Notes: generated from the letters alone by a model not told the origin. A stretch of 60,552 nt of DNA from Candidatus Enterococcus murrayae (GCF_017315985.1 NZ_JAFLVR010000041.1:1-60552), one strand, 5' to 3'. Shown: positions 30,597 to 40,470, numbered from the stretch's first letter. Numbers and translations: made by a program.

Positions 30597-31538
30597 CTAA
30601 CCCACCTGCTGCCCTTCAGCGACTGCTTGCCCGCTGCCATTTAAGAAAGCTTGAATCGTTTGCTTTGCTTTGCCAGCTGGCTGCAGCTCATCTACTGCCA
30701 GGACTGTACCGTTTCCACAAGCAATATGTAAAGCTTTTTTCGTACGAGCAACAATCGTCCCAGGTGCTGCTGTCGTTGTTTCTTCTAACGGTGTCGTATG
30801 GAAAATTTTCCAGCGAACGCCTTCATAGCTTGTGAAGGCTACAGGCCAAGGATGCATTCCGCGCACTTGATTATCCACTTCCTCAGCTGTTTTCTGCCAA
30901 TCGATTGCCTCTTGCTCACGACTGATGTTTGGTGAGAAAGTCGCTTCTTCTTCATTTTGAGGAGTCGGCTTCAGTTCACCTGAGATGATTTTAGGCAGCG
31001 TTGCTAACAACAGCTCTTTTCCCACTTGGCTTAGCTTTTCAAACATCGTTCCAACATCATCTTGCTTAGTGATCGCAATTTTTTGTTGGCTGAAAATACC
31101 GCCTGCATCCATTTTTTTAATCATTTCCATGATTGTTACACCGGTTTCAGTTTCACCTTCCATGATCGCATAATGCACTGGTGCACCCCCACGATATTTT
31201 GGCAATAAGGAAGCATGAACATTGATCGCACCTAGTTTAGGAACCTGCAGCAACTTTTCCGGTAAAAATTGACCAAAAGCAGCTGTGATTAATAAATCAG
31301 GTGCTAATTCTTTGATTTTCTCCATTTCAGGCGAACCACTGATTTTTTCTGGCTGCAACACCAATAAATCGTGCTTCAATGCTGCTTCTTTTACTGGTGT
31401 CGGTGTAATAATTTTTTTTCGTCCAACTGGGCGATCAGGCTGTGTTACAACAGCAGCGACATCGTAACCAGCTGCGATTAAGCTTTCTAAAATCGGCACT
31501 GAAAAAGCCGGGGTTCCCATAAATATAATTTTAGTCAT
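30597..31538 (-). CDS. fmt: Methionyl-tRNA formyltransferase
   Basis: Formylates initiator Met-tRNA with 10-formyl-tetrahydrofolate. The 313-residue protein has the N-terminal formyltransferase fold (IIFMGTPAFSVPIL, VVTQPDRPVGR), the active-site block INVHASLLPKYRGGAPVHYAI, and a C-terminal OB domain for tRNA binding. Two nearby ATGs (31544 and 31538) follow GGAGGAA; I prefer 31538, nine bases from GGAGG and giving MTKIIFMG, but 31544 is possible. The gene overlaps the end of def (TAA at 31531-31533). Confidence 0.96.
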   Translation of the reverse strand: MTKIIFMGTPAFSVPILESLIAAGYDVAAVVTQPDRPVGRKKIITPTPVKEAALKHDLLVLQPEKISGSPEMEKIKELAPDLLITAAFGQFLPEKLLQVPKLGAINVHASLLPKYRGGAPVHYAIMEGETETGVTIMEMIKKMDAGGIFSQQKIAITKQDDVGTMFEKLSQVGKELLLATLPKIISGELKPTPQNEEEATFSPNISREQEAIDWQKTAEEVDNQVRGMHPWPVAFTSYEGVRWKIFHTTPLEETTTAAPGTIVARTKKALHIACGNGTVLAVDELQPAGKAKQTIQAFLNGSGQAVAEGQQVG

Positions 31539-32022
31539 CAGCATGTTCCTCCATATAACGTTCTAAATCTTCAGGTTCGATCTTATCAATTACTTGATCG
31601 ATAAATAATTTGCCGTCTAAGTGGTCGATTTCATGTTGAAAAGCACGAGCTAAATACCCATAGGCTGTGACTTCCATCTCTGAACCCTCACGATCGTAAT
31701 AACGTACAGTGACCTCGTCGGCGCGTTCAACTGTTCCATAAACTTCTGGAATCGAGAGACACCCTTCAACATCAATACTCGTTCCTTTACGTTCGATGAT
31801 CTCAGGATTGATAAAATCAAAACGATCCCCTTCTTCAACTTCCACGACAGCGATTCGTAAGTTTTTTCCGATTTGGGGTGCCGCAAGCCCAATCCCATCA
31901 TGGGCTACCATCGTTTCATACATATCATCTAGCAGTGTGACAACCTCGTCAGTGATGTATTCAATAGACTCAGCTTTTTTTAATAGACGGTCATCAGGGT
32001 GAAGAATAATTGGATAACGCAT
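31531..32022 (-). CDS. def: Peptide deformylase
   Basis: Iron or zinc enzyme that removes the formyl group from nascent proteins. The 163-residue product has all three deformylase motifs: GIGLAAPQIG, EGCLS (metal Cys) and QHEIDHLDG (two metal His and the catalytic Glu). The length and lack of insertions suit a type I enzyme in the fmt operon; many Gram-positives carry a second type II copy elsewhere. GGAGGA precedes the ATG at 32022. The def-fmt overlap links addition and removal of formyl groups. Confidence 0.96.
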   Translation of the reverse strand: MRYPIILHPDDRLLKKAESIEYITDEVVTLLDDMYETMVAHDGIGLAAPQIGKNLRIAVVEVEEGDRFDFINPEIIERKGTSIDVEGCLSIPEVYGTVERADEVTVRYYDREGSEMEVTAYGYLARAFQHEIDHLDGKLFIDQVIDKIEPEDLERYMEEHADD

Positions 32023-32045
32023 AACATCCTCCTTGTTGCGACTTC

Positions 32046-34448
32046 TTAAATAAAATACATAGGTTCGTTGTCAATAGCGATCAATAAGCCTTGACGCTGG
32101 TCTTTTTGACTCACTTGTAAAATATCTTCCAAGGTCGTTTGTAATTTAGGTTCATTTTTATATTTGATGATTACTTGGTAATAGTAACGATTTTTAATCC
32201 GCAAGATCGCTCCTGGAGTAGGCCCTAGCAAAATACTTTGCGAACTTAATTGTTTCCGCAATTGTTCCGCTAGCTGGAAGGCTTTTTGAGCTGCCCGCAT
32301 CTCTTCTTGATGGGAGACGGTCACCTTGACCGTATAATAATAGGGCGGATAATCCGTTTGATGCCGAATGCGCATCTCCTGCTGGAAAAAACGTTCATAG
32401 TCATGGTGCTGCGCTAGTTGAATTGTATAATGCTCTGGATTAAACGTCTGAATAATTACTTCACCGGCTTTATCACCACGTCCTGCGCGTCCACTGACCT
32501 GCGTCAGCAATTGAAACGTTCTTTCACTGGAACGAAAGTCTGGTAGATTCAATGCTGTATCCGCATTTAACACTCCTACTAAAGTCACATTGGGAAAATC
32601 TAACCCTTTTGCGATCATCTGTGTACCTAACAAGATATCTGCTTCTTTATCGCCAAAAGCTGTTAAGATTTTTTCATGGGCTCCCTTGCGCCGAGTCGTA
32701 TCAACATCCATTCGCAATACGCGCGCCTCTGGAATCAGCTGCTCTAATTCCTCTTGAACTTTTTCTGTTCCGGTTCCAAAGTAGCGAATCTTGTCTTTCC
32801 CACAATTTGGACACTGGTGAGGAATTTTCTCTTCATGTCCGCAATAATGACAGCGCATTGTCTTTGTATCCATATGAAGCGTTAACGATATATCGCAATT
32901 CGGACATGGCAAGACAAATCCACAATCCCGACACATGACAAACGAAGAGTAGCCCCGTCTGTTTAGTAAAAGGACACTTTGCTCACCTTTGGCCAAACGA
33001 TCTCGTAATTTTACTTCTAACGCTTCAGAAAAAGAAGAATTCAAGCGCCGCTGCATTTCCTCTCGCATGTCAACAATCTCAACTGTCGGTAACTTGGCCT
33101 GAACATTCGCTCGTTCAGTCAGCTTCAACAAGTGATAAACACCCTTCTGTCCCCGCGCACGGGATTCCAGGGAAGGTGTCGCACTACCTAACACGACTGG
33201 ACATTTATGATATTTCCCGCGCCAGATAGCCAAATCTCTAGCATGATAACGCGGGGATTCATCTTGTTTATAGCTTGTCTCATGCTCTTCATCAATAATA
33301 ATCACACCAAGATTTTCAAGCGGAGCGAAGATAGCGGAGCGAGCTCCTACAACTACATGGGCTTCACCACGTTCTAATTTACGCCATTCATCGTATTTCT
33401 CCCCTTGCGACAATCCACTATGTAGGACGGCTACTTCACTACCAAACCGTTCTTTGAAACGCGTAGCCATCTGTGGGGTCAAAGAAATCTCCGGTACCAG
33501 CATCATCGCCGTCTGTCCATTTGCCAGTACATCTTGAATAACCTGCAAGTATACTTCAGTCTTGCCGCTGCCGGTCACACCTTCTAATAGAAAAACTTGA
33601 TGCTCATTGGCTGCACTCTTTTGACTGATGGCTTCATACGCAGTTTTTTGCTCGGCATTCAAATCCAATGCTGAAGTTCTTTTAATTTCTCGTTCAGCAT
33701 AAGGATCACGATATTTTTCTACCGCAACAAATTCCAACCAGCCTTTTTTCTTTGCTTGATTCAAATTTGCTGCCGTGAAATCTTCTGCCTTCATTTGCTT
33801 AACAGAAATCAGAGCATCATCCGTAAGTTCTGCTAAATAATCCAATAATTGCTCTTGCTTATAGGAATTTTTCCGCAGCTCTGCCTTCAATTCTTCCACC
33901 TTTTCCGGTACAAAGGTTCGTTTGATATAGCGTTCAGTCTTTATTTTATTTTTAGTATGAACTTCATAACGCAGTTCAATGCTGCCTTGTTCACGTAAAG
34001 CCGCCAATTCTTTCAACCAGGCCTGAGCCTCTGCTTCTTCCCAAGTTATCGACTCTGAATCACCAAAGTATTTGGTCCGAATCGCTGGATCATCGTTGAC
34101 TAGATACAAGCGTTTTTGATAATCGGCTTTCATTACACTAGGAAGCATAGTCTGCAAACACGTCACTTTGAAGGCAAAGGTGGTCGCTTTCATATAATCA
34201 GCCAACGCCAGTAATTCTTGATTTAAAACAGGGGTTAGATCCAATACTCTAATAATCGGTTTCAAATTATCTGGCAGAGGTTCTGGTGCCGTCTCAAAGC
34301 CGACTACAAAGCCTTGAACATGTCGCGGGCCAAACCCGACCTCTACTCGCATCCCGACTTCTACCGCTAATTGAGGCGGGATCAAGTAACTAAACGGCTG
34401 ATCCGTCTGCATCGTCGGCACATCTACAATCACTTGCGCTAATTTCAT
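32046..34448 (-). CDS. priA: Primosomal replication protein N' (PriA helicase)
   Basis: Restarts stalled forks by recognising branched DNA and loading the replicative helicase. The 800 residues include an N-terminal DNA-binding domain, a DEAH helicase with Walker A GVTGSGKTEVYLQ and DEEHE, and an eight-cysteine zinc-binding insert (CRDCGFVLPCPNC onward to CPNCGKD). I set the start at the ATG at 34448 with GGAGG eight bases upstream; the in-frame ATG at 34463 has none. rpoZ and gmk lie upstream but are separated by a terminator. Confidence 0.96.
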   Translation of the reverse strand: MKLAQVIVDVPTMQTDQPFSYLIPPQLAVEVGMRVEVGFGPRHVQGFVVGFETAPEPLPDNLKPIIRVLDLTPVLNQELLALADYMKATTFAFKVTCLQTMLPSVMKADYQKRLYLVNDDPAIRTKYFGDSESITWEEAEAQAWLKELAALREQGSIELRYEVHTKNKIKTERYIKRTFVPEKVEELKAELRKNSYKQEQLLDYLAELTDDALISVKQMKAEDFTAANLNQAKKKGWLEFVAVEKYRDPYAEREIKRTSALDLNAEQKTAYEAISQKSAANEHQVFLLEGVTGSGKTEVYLQVIQDVLANGQTAMMLVPEISLTPQMATRFKERFGSEVAVLHSGLSQGEKYDEWRKLERGEAHVVVGARSAIFAPLENLGVIIIDEEHETSYKQDESPRYHARDLAIWRGKYHKCPVVLGSATPSLESRARGQKGVYHLLKLTERANVQAKLPTVEIVDMREEMQRRLNSSFSEALEVKLRDRLAKGEQSVLLLNRRGYSSFVMCRDCGFVLPCPNCDISLTLHMDTKTMRCHYCGHEEKIPHQCPNCGKDKIRYFGTGTEKVQEELEQLIPEARVLRMDVDTTRRKGAHEKILTAFGDKEADILLGTQMIAKGLDFPNVTLVGVLNADTALNLPDFRSSERTFQLLTQVSGRAGRGDKAGEVIIQTFNPEHYTIQLAQHHDYERFFQQEMRIRHQTDYPPYYYTVKVTVSHQEEMRAAQKAFQLAEQLRKQLSSQSILLGPTPGAILRIKNRYYYQVIIKYKNEPKLQTTLEDILQVSQKDQRQGLLIAIDNEPMYFI

Positions 34449-34537
34449 TCTATCCGCCTCCATTCGTTAACAGTGTACTAAATTTTATATATGTACGTCT
34501 AAATTTATGAAATTGCGTAAATAAATCTTTAACACAA

Positions 34538-34575
34538 AAAGAAGGGACTGCGCCAAAAGTATTTGGTACAATCCC
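34538..34575 (-). terminator. Terminator after rpoZ
   Basis: GGGATTGTACCAAA and TTTGGCGCAGTCCC pair with G-U wobble on the minus strand, followed by TTCTTTTTG. Confidence 0.75.
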
Positions 34576-34608
34576 ACTTACGCTTCATTAGCGAAAACAA
34601 TTCTCCGC

Positions 34609-34911
34609 TTAGTTTTGTTCGTTACGAATCCGTTCTTCTAAATCGCGCTGATCACGTTCACGTTGCAAGTGACGTTCTTCTTCTTCCATTTTCAAGCGTT
34701 CTCGTTTGATTTCTGGATGAGGATCATTGATTACAGCACCTGCATCGATTTCCTCTAGCGCTTGCCCAACACTTTTAACAGATTCAAATGAGTCCAAGGT
34801 TGGTTGAGCACCTGAATCTAATTCATGTGCACGTTTACTAGCTAAAATTACTAAAGAATATTTTGAATTTACATGGTCTAACAACGTATCAATTGAAGGT
34901 TTTAACATCAT
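34609..34911 (-). CDS. rpoZ: DNA-directed RNA polymerase omega subunit
   Basis: Small subunit that stabilises the beta-prime subunit of RNA polymerase. The 100-residue protein has the conserved N-terminal [30 protein letters not shown] and a charged coiled-coil tail. Two ATGs in a row (34911, 34908) follow AAGGAG; 34911 has the better spacing. The position directly after gmk (stop 34916-34918) is typical. Confidence 0.96.
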   Translation of the reverse strand: MMLKPSIDTLLDHVNSKYSLVILASKRAHELDSGAQPTLDSFESVKSVGQALEEIDAGAVINDPHPEIKRERLKMEEEERHLQRERDQRDLEERIRNEQN

Positions 34912-34915
34912 AAGC

Positions 34916-35542
<627 letters not shown>

Positions 35543-35566
35543 TCATGCTCTTTTTAGCTAACGCCT

Positions 35567-35595
35567 ATTGTGCACTTTTTTTGTGAATATTTCAA
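35567..35595 (-). promoter_or_regulatory. Promoter of gmk-rpoZ
   Basis: TTGAAA (35590-35595) and CACAAT (35567-35572) are 17 bp apart on the minus strand, 37 bp before gmk. Confidence 0.65.
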
Positions 35596-35641
35596 GAGGT
35601 ATTGTGAACTCGGCTCTTATTTCATAAGAAATTTCACCTAA

Positions 35642-36526
35642 CTATTCAACATTTTGAATCTGTTCGCGAATTTTTTCTAGGATCGTCTTTAATTGAACGA
35701 CGATATCCTTAATTCGAATTGGGCTTGATTTTGAGCCGATCGTATTGACCTCACGGTTCATTTCCTGCAACAAGAAATCCAGTTCCCGCCCAACAGGCTC
35801 GGTTGCTTTTAAAAGTTTTACTAGTTTTTCTAAATGAATGGTCAGGCGATCCAACTCTTCATGAATATCACCGCGTTCCAATAAAATCGCTAATTCTGTC
35901 AGCAAACGGTCTTGGTCAACGGTGTTTCCTAAATATTCTTCCAATTTTGCCTGATAGCGCTGCTGGAAATCTGCTTCATAATCAGTTACGAATCCCTTCA
36001 ACTCTGTCACTAGAGTCTGAACTTTTTCACTGTATTCTGCTAGTACCTTTTGAATTCCTGCACCTTCAAGTTCACGACTAACCGCTAATTGCGTGAAGGC
36101 CTCGCTAGCAGTCGTTTGAACTAATTCCTCCAGCGTTTCTTCCTCAGTCGGTTGATCCACCAATGTTACGAAATCAGATTGCTCCATCGCTTTGACCAGA
36201 ACCTGCTCTACTGGAAAATCCACAAGTCCAAAATGTTCTTTACCCCCATTTTGCAGCTCCTTGACTAACTGTTGTAGAAGTTCCCAATCAACCGAAACTT
36301 TTTTATTGCCGCTTTTCAACGGTGTTAAGTTAATAAATACATCTACTCTGCCTCGTTGAATTTTATCTTTTGCGATTTTGCGAATCTGCGCTTCAAAAGG
36401 ATTTAGCTCTTTCGGCATGCGAATCTGCAAGTCTAAGAAACGATTATTGACGCTTTTTAACTCAATATTCAGTTCATAGGCCTCATTTGCTTGAAGCGCT
36501 TGGCCATATCCTGTCATACTTTTCAT
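35642..36526 (-). CDS. yicC: YicC-family endoribonuclease
   Basis: Conserved 294-residue protein with a YicC N-terminal domain (MKSMTGYGQA, IELKSVNNRFLDLQIRMP) and a C-terminal DUF1732 domain (REVNTIGSKSSPIRIKDIVVQLK, about residues 255-290). Family members have been shown to be endoribonucleases that affect small RNA decay. I chose the ATG at 36526, which gives the canonical MKSMTGYG start; AAGGGA lies about 11 bases before it. A longer GTG frame from 36562 is less likely. It precedes gmk, as in many bacteria. Confidence 0.93.
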   Translation of the reverse strand: MKSMTGYGQALQANEAYELNIELKSVNNRFLDLQIRMPKELNPFEAQIRKIAKDKIQRGRVDVFINLTPLKSGNKKVSVDWELLQQLVKELQNGGKEHFGLVDFPVEQVLVKAMEQSDFVTLVDQPTEEETLEELVQTTASEAFTQLAVSRELEGAGIQKVLAEYSEKVQTLVTELKGFVTDYEADFQQRYQAKLEEYLGNTVDQDRLLTELAILLERGDIHEELDRLTIHLEKLVKLLKATEPVGRELDFLLQEMNREVNTIGSKSSPIRIKDIVVQLKTILEKIREQIQNVE

Positions 36527-36566
36527 TTGATTTAGTCCCTTCTTTTGAAAAAAATCACTCACTGCC

Positions 36567-36782
36567 CTACATATTCTTCAGCGTTTCTTTCAACGCAGCA
36601 AATTCTTCGTTACTCAAAGTAACGCCTTTGCCCATTTTTTCATGTCCGGGTGCCCAATCGCGCAGGTCAAACTTTGGCGGCCGCTCATTCCAGCTCACCA
36701 AGTTCAATTCCTTACGCCAGCCCTTCGGATTTTCTGATAGGACAGCGATTTCTTCGACGATTTCATAATTAAATTCAGCCAT
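36567..36782 (-). CDS. PC4/YdbC-like single-stranded DNA-binding protein
   Basis: A 71-residue protein of the transcriptional coactivator p15/PC4 superfamily, like YdbC of lactic acid bacteria, which binds single-stranded nucleic acid as a dimer. The middle is a beta-sheet segment (AVLSENPKGWRKELNLVSWN, then PKFDLRDWAPGHEKMGKGVTL), followed by a C-terminal helix (NEEFAALKETLKNM). GGAGGAG precedes the ATG at 36782. It lies just before yicC; the gap is about 40 bp. A role in transcription or repair is inferred only from the fold. Confidence 0.85.
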   Translation of the reverse strand: MAEFNYEIVEEIAVLSENPKGWRKELNLVSWNERPPKFDLRDWAPGHEKMGKGVTLSNEEFAALKETLKNM

Positions 36783-36813
36783 GGTATCTCCTCCTGTTTA
36801 CTAAAAAGTACGT

Positions 36814-38427
36814 TTACTTCTCATTGTGAATATATCTAAAAAAGAGTGCTAATAACGTTGGAATCGGCCAACGACGATAAGCCGCCTCCAACGATCCCTC
36901 GAGTTGGTAAATTTGTAAGACCAAGTAATAATTTGAAAAAACATTGTGATTCTCAATAAAATCTTCAATTTGTTCTTGAACTGAGAAATTTGCATCCAAT
37001 TTGATCGGCATTTCAAAATGCTTTAAAATCGTCTCAATGAATTCTTCAGGTGTAAAAACCTTCACGGGCGAGACATTCACCCAATAAGCAAAGAATTCTA
37101 AGAATGCCAAACTAAGTATTTCCACTGGTACACTTTGTCGGAAAAATCTCCTAAGCTCTGGATAGAGCGAGCTCATATTAATCTTCAGCTTGTCTCTTAG
37201 ATAAACAAAAAAATGCTTCGTCAGCGATTCAAAATCAGCCCGACAGCTGAAAAAGTAACGATACCCCTGCAGCTCGCCGAATATCCGTTTAGTCTCCAAA
37301 TACCCTAAATCAATATTCTCAGAGGACCGGCCGCTTTGGAATAGCAATAAATCTCCTAAGTTCCAAGGACTTGCCAATACTAACTCAGTTACCTCATCAG
37401 GCAATCGGTATTTTTTATCCAAACCAGGGCCATGTACATCCACCACAATCAATTCAGTTATCGGCATTTGTAAAGTAATATCTACTGGTAAATTATTGCG
37501 ATAGCCTCCGTCTACATAATTCTCGCCCTTGATTCTTGTCATCGCCATCATGGGAAAAAACGCTGCGGAAGCTAGTAACCATTCAATGATTTCCTCTTTT
37601 CTACACTCATTAAGCGGAACAATGACTTCTTGAAAAGCTGGAACCTTCGTCGTGACAACATATAAGGGACACCCATTCTGGATTTTTTGTACATCCAGCC
37701 GTTCTTCCAACAATCGTCTAAGGGGCTTTGAAGAAACGCCTCGCTGCTGCAAGGAGGTTCGAAGAAAGGTTCGAAGCTGATCAACCTGAGCTGCAAAATC
37801 GATCTCTTCCACCTCTTTAAAGGTAATATCCAAAACTTTATCGGTCTCTATTTCTTCCCACAACGCTAACGCTTGATTATAGTCACCTTGCGTGATCAAC
37901 GCCCCGTTTAAACCACCAACTGAGGTACCAGTGATTACTTCAAATTGTATATTTTTTTCTAGCAGCGCCTTCCAGACACCAATCTGATATGCTCCGCGAG
38001 CACCGCCGCCGCCCAATACTAAGCCCGTATGATAGACCAATTCTTTTTGCCAAATGCCATCTAAAAATTGATAGCCTTGTGCAATCAACCATTGCTGTAA
38101 AATGAAATTTGCCTTGAGCTTCAATTGCAGGGCACGCTTAAACTTTTGTCGAGCAGCATTTTCCAATAATAAAAAGGCTGTTCGCCAGCCAATATCTGTT
38201 GAGATCAGTAAATTATTGATCCGCCATGTACCGCCTTCATCAACTTTCTCTACTAACAGCCACTGTGCTTTTCGTTCTATAAAATAACCGTTCCCTCGTT
38301 TAACTGCTGACAGAAATCCTGTCCGTGCTTGACTATGAGAGTCATAAAAAGGAAAAAGCAACTGTGAACGCTGAAATTTATCCCAAGCTGCTAACAACTC
38401 TGATCTATACATTCTTTTTAGTTCCAT
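36814..38427 (-). CDS. Patatin-like phospholipase with N-terminal extension
   Basis: Predicted serine lipid hydrolase of 537 residues. The patatin core (about 133-330) shows the oxyanion loop GGGGARGAYQIG (139-150), the nucleophile GTSVG with Ser169, and the catalytic Asp306 in DGGYRNN. About 130 residues precede it; their pattern (INNLLIST, then LLLENAARQKF and a closing IAQGYQFLDGIWQKEL) looks like a degenerate GNAT fold. About 200 residues follow, with no recognised domain. No signal peptide is seen, so it is probably cytoplasmic or membrane-associated. GGAGG precedes the ATG. Its promoter overlaps the sortase terminator. Confidence 0.87.
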   Translation of the reverse strand: MELKRMYRSELLAAWDKFQRSQLLFPFYDSHSQARTGFLSAVKRGNGYFIERKAQWLLVEKVDEGGTWRINNLLISTDIGWRTAFLLLENAARQKFKRALQLKLKANFILQQWLIAQGYQFLDGIWQKELVYHTGLVLGGGGARGAYQIGVWKALLEKNIQFEVITGTSVGGLNGALITQGDYNQALALWEEIETDKVLDITFKEVEEIDFAAQVDQLRTFLRTSLQQRGVSSKPLRRLLEERLDVQKIQNGCPLYVVTTKVPAFQEVIVPLNECRKEEIIEWLLASAAFFPMMAMTRIKGENYVDGGYRNNLPVDITLQMPITELIVVDVHGPGLDKKYRLPDEVTELVLASPWNLGDLLLFQSGRSSENIDLGYLETKRIFGELQGYRYFFSCRADFESLTKHFFVYLRDKLKINMSSLYPELRRFFRQSVPVEILSLAFLEFFAYWVNVSPVKVFTPEEFIETILKHFEMPIKLDANFSVQEQIEDFIENHNVFSNYYLVLQIYQLEGSLEAAYRRWPIPTLLALFFRYIHNEK

Positions 38428-38478
38428 CGCTTCCTCCCTGATTTACTGTGAAACGATTGCTTTCAACCTGCTTGTTTC

Positions 38479-38487
38479 AGTATAGCA
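38479..38487 (-). promoter_or_regulatory. Promoter of the patatin gene (extended -10)
   Basis: TGCTATACT on the minus strand, TATACT at 38479-38484. The weak -35 (TTTTGT) 17 bp upstream falls in the T-run of the sortase terminator. Confidence 0.55.
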
Positions 38488-38503
38488 GAAATTTTCTCGC
38501 AAC

Positions 38504-38536
38504 AAAAAGCTTCAAGACAGACCTGCCTTGAAGTTT
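38504..38536 (-). terminator. Terminator after the sortase gene
   Basis: CTTCAAGGCAGG and CTGTCTTGAAG pair on the minus strand, followed by CTTTTTG. Confidence 0.88.
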
Positions 38537-38552
38537 TTGAATTAGCTGTCAT

Positions 38553-39257
38553 TTAGTATGTTCGCTGTTCCATTTCAAACGCTTTGCGCATCGTGCCAGT
38601 TGCATTGTTGACTGGTGTCATAGCTACTAAATCACCTTGTACAATGATTCGTGTCACACCTTCGATTTCCCCACAGGTAATCAAAGTAACCTGTTGTTTG
38701 TCTGGGTGGACATCCAAATATTTCACTTCTGTTGGTTGAACACGAACTTTTAGCGTCGTCTTATAGGTATAGATATTATGCAAATCGGTCAAATAGATCA
38801 AATCGCCTTCCTTGATGCTCTCAAGCGGTGTAAACAACAAGCCCGGACGATCTGCACGATGACTTGCCAAGGCATAATTGCCTTCTCCCATCTTCTGATC
38901 TGGCGACAAGGTTCCTGCACCATACAAAAGCATTTCATTTGATAGACCTTTAAAAATCGGCAAATTGATTTCAACTGATGGAATCGCAATACCACCGATA
39001 ACCGGCAATTGTTTGTTGTCTAGCTGCGCCTGAAGTACCGCTTCGGTACTGGCCGGCTGCACCGCATCAAAATCAAACGAAGCCTCTTTTTCCATATTTT
39101 TGTCGATCTCAGCTCGTTCCATTTTTGCTACAGCGTAACGTTCGCCATTATATTGCATCAAAAAATATTTGATTTGATTGTTGAATATCAAAGCTAAACC
39201 TACTAACAGCAACAAGAAAAGAAAAATATTTATTAGCCAGTTCCTTTTTTTCTTCAT
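38553..39257 (-). CDS. srtA: Class A sortase (housekeeping)
   Basis: Membrane transpeptidase that attaches LPXTG surface proteins to peptidoglycan. The 234 residues begin with a signal anchor (about 8-26) and end with the sortase beta barrel. The catalytic residues are visible: His133 (LASHRAD), Cys195 in TLITC and Arg203 (TRIIVQ). There is no C-terminal membrane helix, and the gene is not next to pilin genes, which favours class A over class C. GGAGGA precedes the ATG at 39257. No LPXTG substrate gene lies in the window. Confidence 0.94.
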   Translation of the reverse strand: MKKKRNWLINIFLFLLLLVGLALIFNNQIKYFLMQYNGERYAVAKMERAEIDKNMEKEASFDFDAVQPASTEAVLQAQLDNKQLPVIGGIAIPSVEINLPIFKGLSNEMLLYGAGTLSPDQKMGEGNYALASHRADRPGLLFTPLESIKEGDLIYLTDLHNIYTYKTTLKVRVQPTEVKYLDVHPDKQQVTLITCGEIEGVTRIIVQGDLVAMTPVNNATGTMRKAFEMEQRTY

Positions 39258-39524
39258 CTTAATCCTCCCGTGTTCTCCCGCTAATCATATCATATTCTAT
39301 TAATTCTAGTGATACTACTTTCACTTACTAGAGAAAAAATTAAAAAAAGAAATAAATGCATTAGAAGTTTGTTATTTATTAAAATGATTTTAATTGTTAA
39401 AAAAGCGTCTTTATGTTGCAGTTTTTAAGACCTTTGTAATCTAATTTTAAAATAAAAGATACGAGCTTTTTTTTTATTATTGAGTTAAAATGATTGTGAC
39501 GACTATTAGAAAGGGTGAATTTTG

Positions 39525-40295
39525 GTGCCAGATACGTTATTTGCATATATTGATTCCACAAGTAATGCTGTGCTTTCAAAAGGTTTTTCACCCAACGATT
39601 TTGTTGACGGAATTGTTCATCAACCTAAACATCTGTTATTGCTAGACCCTGTTGCAGAAGTCGGAGAATATGAACCGCATACGGGTTTAAAGATCATTAA
39701 TAGTCATGAACAAGTCCAACAGTTTTTTAACAATAAAGCCTTCACCCATTCAAAGGGAACGAAATGGATCGATTTTAATGATCTGGCCATGTTAAAAGAA
39801 CTGACTCCATTAGAAATTTCAGAATTGCTGTATTTTGGGCATATGCGGACACACCTGCATTCTCCCTTTTTTTATAAGCTGCAAAATAATTTTGTTTATT
39901 TCAATCTAGGCAACGACACGATGCGCGTATATTACCGCTACTTGGATGAATTTTATCGCATCCTTGCCAGCAAATTAACACGGATCGTCTTGGAGAAAGT
40001 CAATGATCGTCGTTCATTTTTCCGCAAAGGTTCCTCTGTTCCCCCGTTAGATGGTGAACTATTGAAGGAATTATATCCGATTTTACAAGAGGGGGCAATT
40101 TTCTGCCTTGATTTATCGGAACTAAAAAATAAACTTTACCGCATCCCCATCTTTTTGTCTGATGAAAAAGGTTGGCGGCGCAGTCCAAGAAATTATAAAA
40201 AAGAACAACAAATCGCAGAGATTACCTATGATACTGCCAAACAGCTATGGTCGTTGGAAGTTGAAAATGATGATCCTGTATTCTCATTTCGTTAA
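39525..40295 (+). CDS. Conserved protein of unknown function
   Basis: I do not recognise this 256-residue protein. It has no signal peptide, membrane helix or known catalytic motif. It is a mixed alpha/beta sequence rich in aromatic residues (YFGHMRTHLHSPFFYKLQNN, MRVYYRYLDEFYRIL) and ends in basic then acidic segments. Several histidines near residues 100-110 could bind metal, but there is no clear motif. The start is uncertain: GTG at 39525 lies nine bases after AAAGGG, and TTG at 39522 is also possible. It stands alone on the plus strand, divergent from the sortase gene over a 267-bp AT-rich gap, and ends in a strong terminator. Confidence 0.8.
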   Translation: MPDTLFAYIDSTSNAVLSKGFSPNDFVDGIVHQPKHLLLLDPVAEVGEYEPHTGLKIINSHEQVQQFFNNKAFTHSKGTKWIDFNDLAMLKELTPLEISELLYFGHMRTHLHSPFFYKLQNNFVYFNLGNDTMRVYYRYLDEFYRILASKLTRIVLEKVNDRRSFFRKGSSVPPLDGELLKELYPILQEGAIFCLDLSELKNKLYRIPIFLSDEKGWRRSPRNYKKEQQIAEITYDTAKQLWSLEVENDDPVFSFR

Positions 40296-40299
40296 TTGA

Positions 40300-40339
40300 A
40301 AAAAGCATTTGTCCGATTGATGAGGACAAATGCTTTTTT
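40300..40339 (+). terminator. Terminator of the unknown gene at 39525
   Basis: AAAAGCATTTGTCC and GGACAAATGCTTTTTT pair around GATTGATGA. The A and T flanks suggest it may act on both strands and also stop thiT transcripts. Confidence 0.9.
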
Positions 40340-40372
40340 AACTGGCTACAAGGAAAGGATGAAATTCTCACA

Positions 40373-40466
40373 TGAATAAATCGCTTTGCAGCAGGTCTAT
40401 CCATGTCCGGCTTCACGAACTAGCTTTATCGGCAATAAGCTAAGTGAGTTCGCGAAGCCTTTCTTG
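40373..40466 (-). repeat. Palindromic dispersed repeat, copy 1
   Basis: About 94 bp that recur at 48248-48343 in the opposite orientation. From the distal end the shared parts are ATGAATAA, five variable bases, TTTGCAGCAGGTCTATCCAT, then a long hairpin with arms GGCTTCACGAACTAGCTT and AAGCTAAGTGAGTTCGCGAAGCC. It starts four bases after the thiT stop. The two copies differ at only a handful of flank and stem positions, plus an inverted loop (TATCGGCAATA here on the plus strand). No T-run follows the hairpin, so it is not a standard terminator. Confidence 0.88.
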
Positions 40467-40470
40467 ATAG

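Noticed and set aside
40373-40442. Short reading frame of 23 codons starting at an ATG behind an AAGGAAAGGATG stretch
   Set aside because: The ATG lies inside the dispersed repeat, the frame is very short, and the other copy has a stop after three codons.
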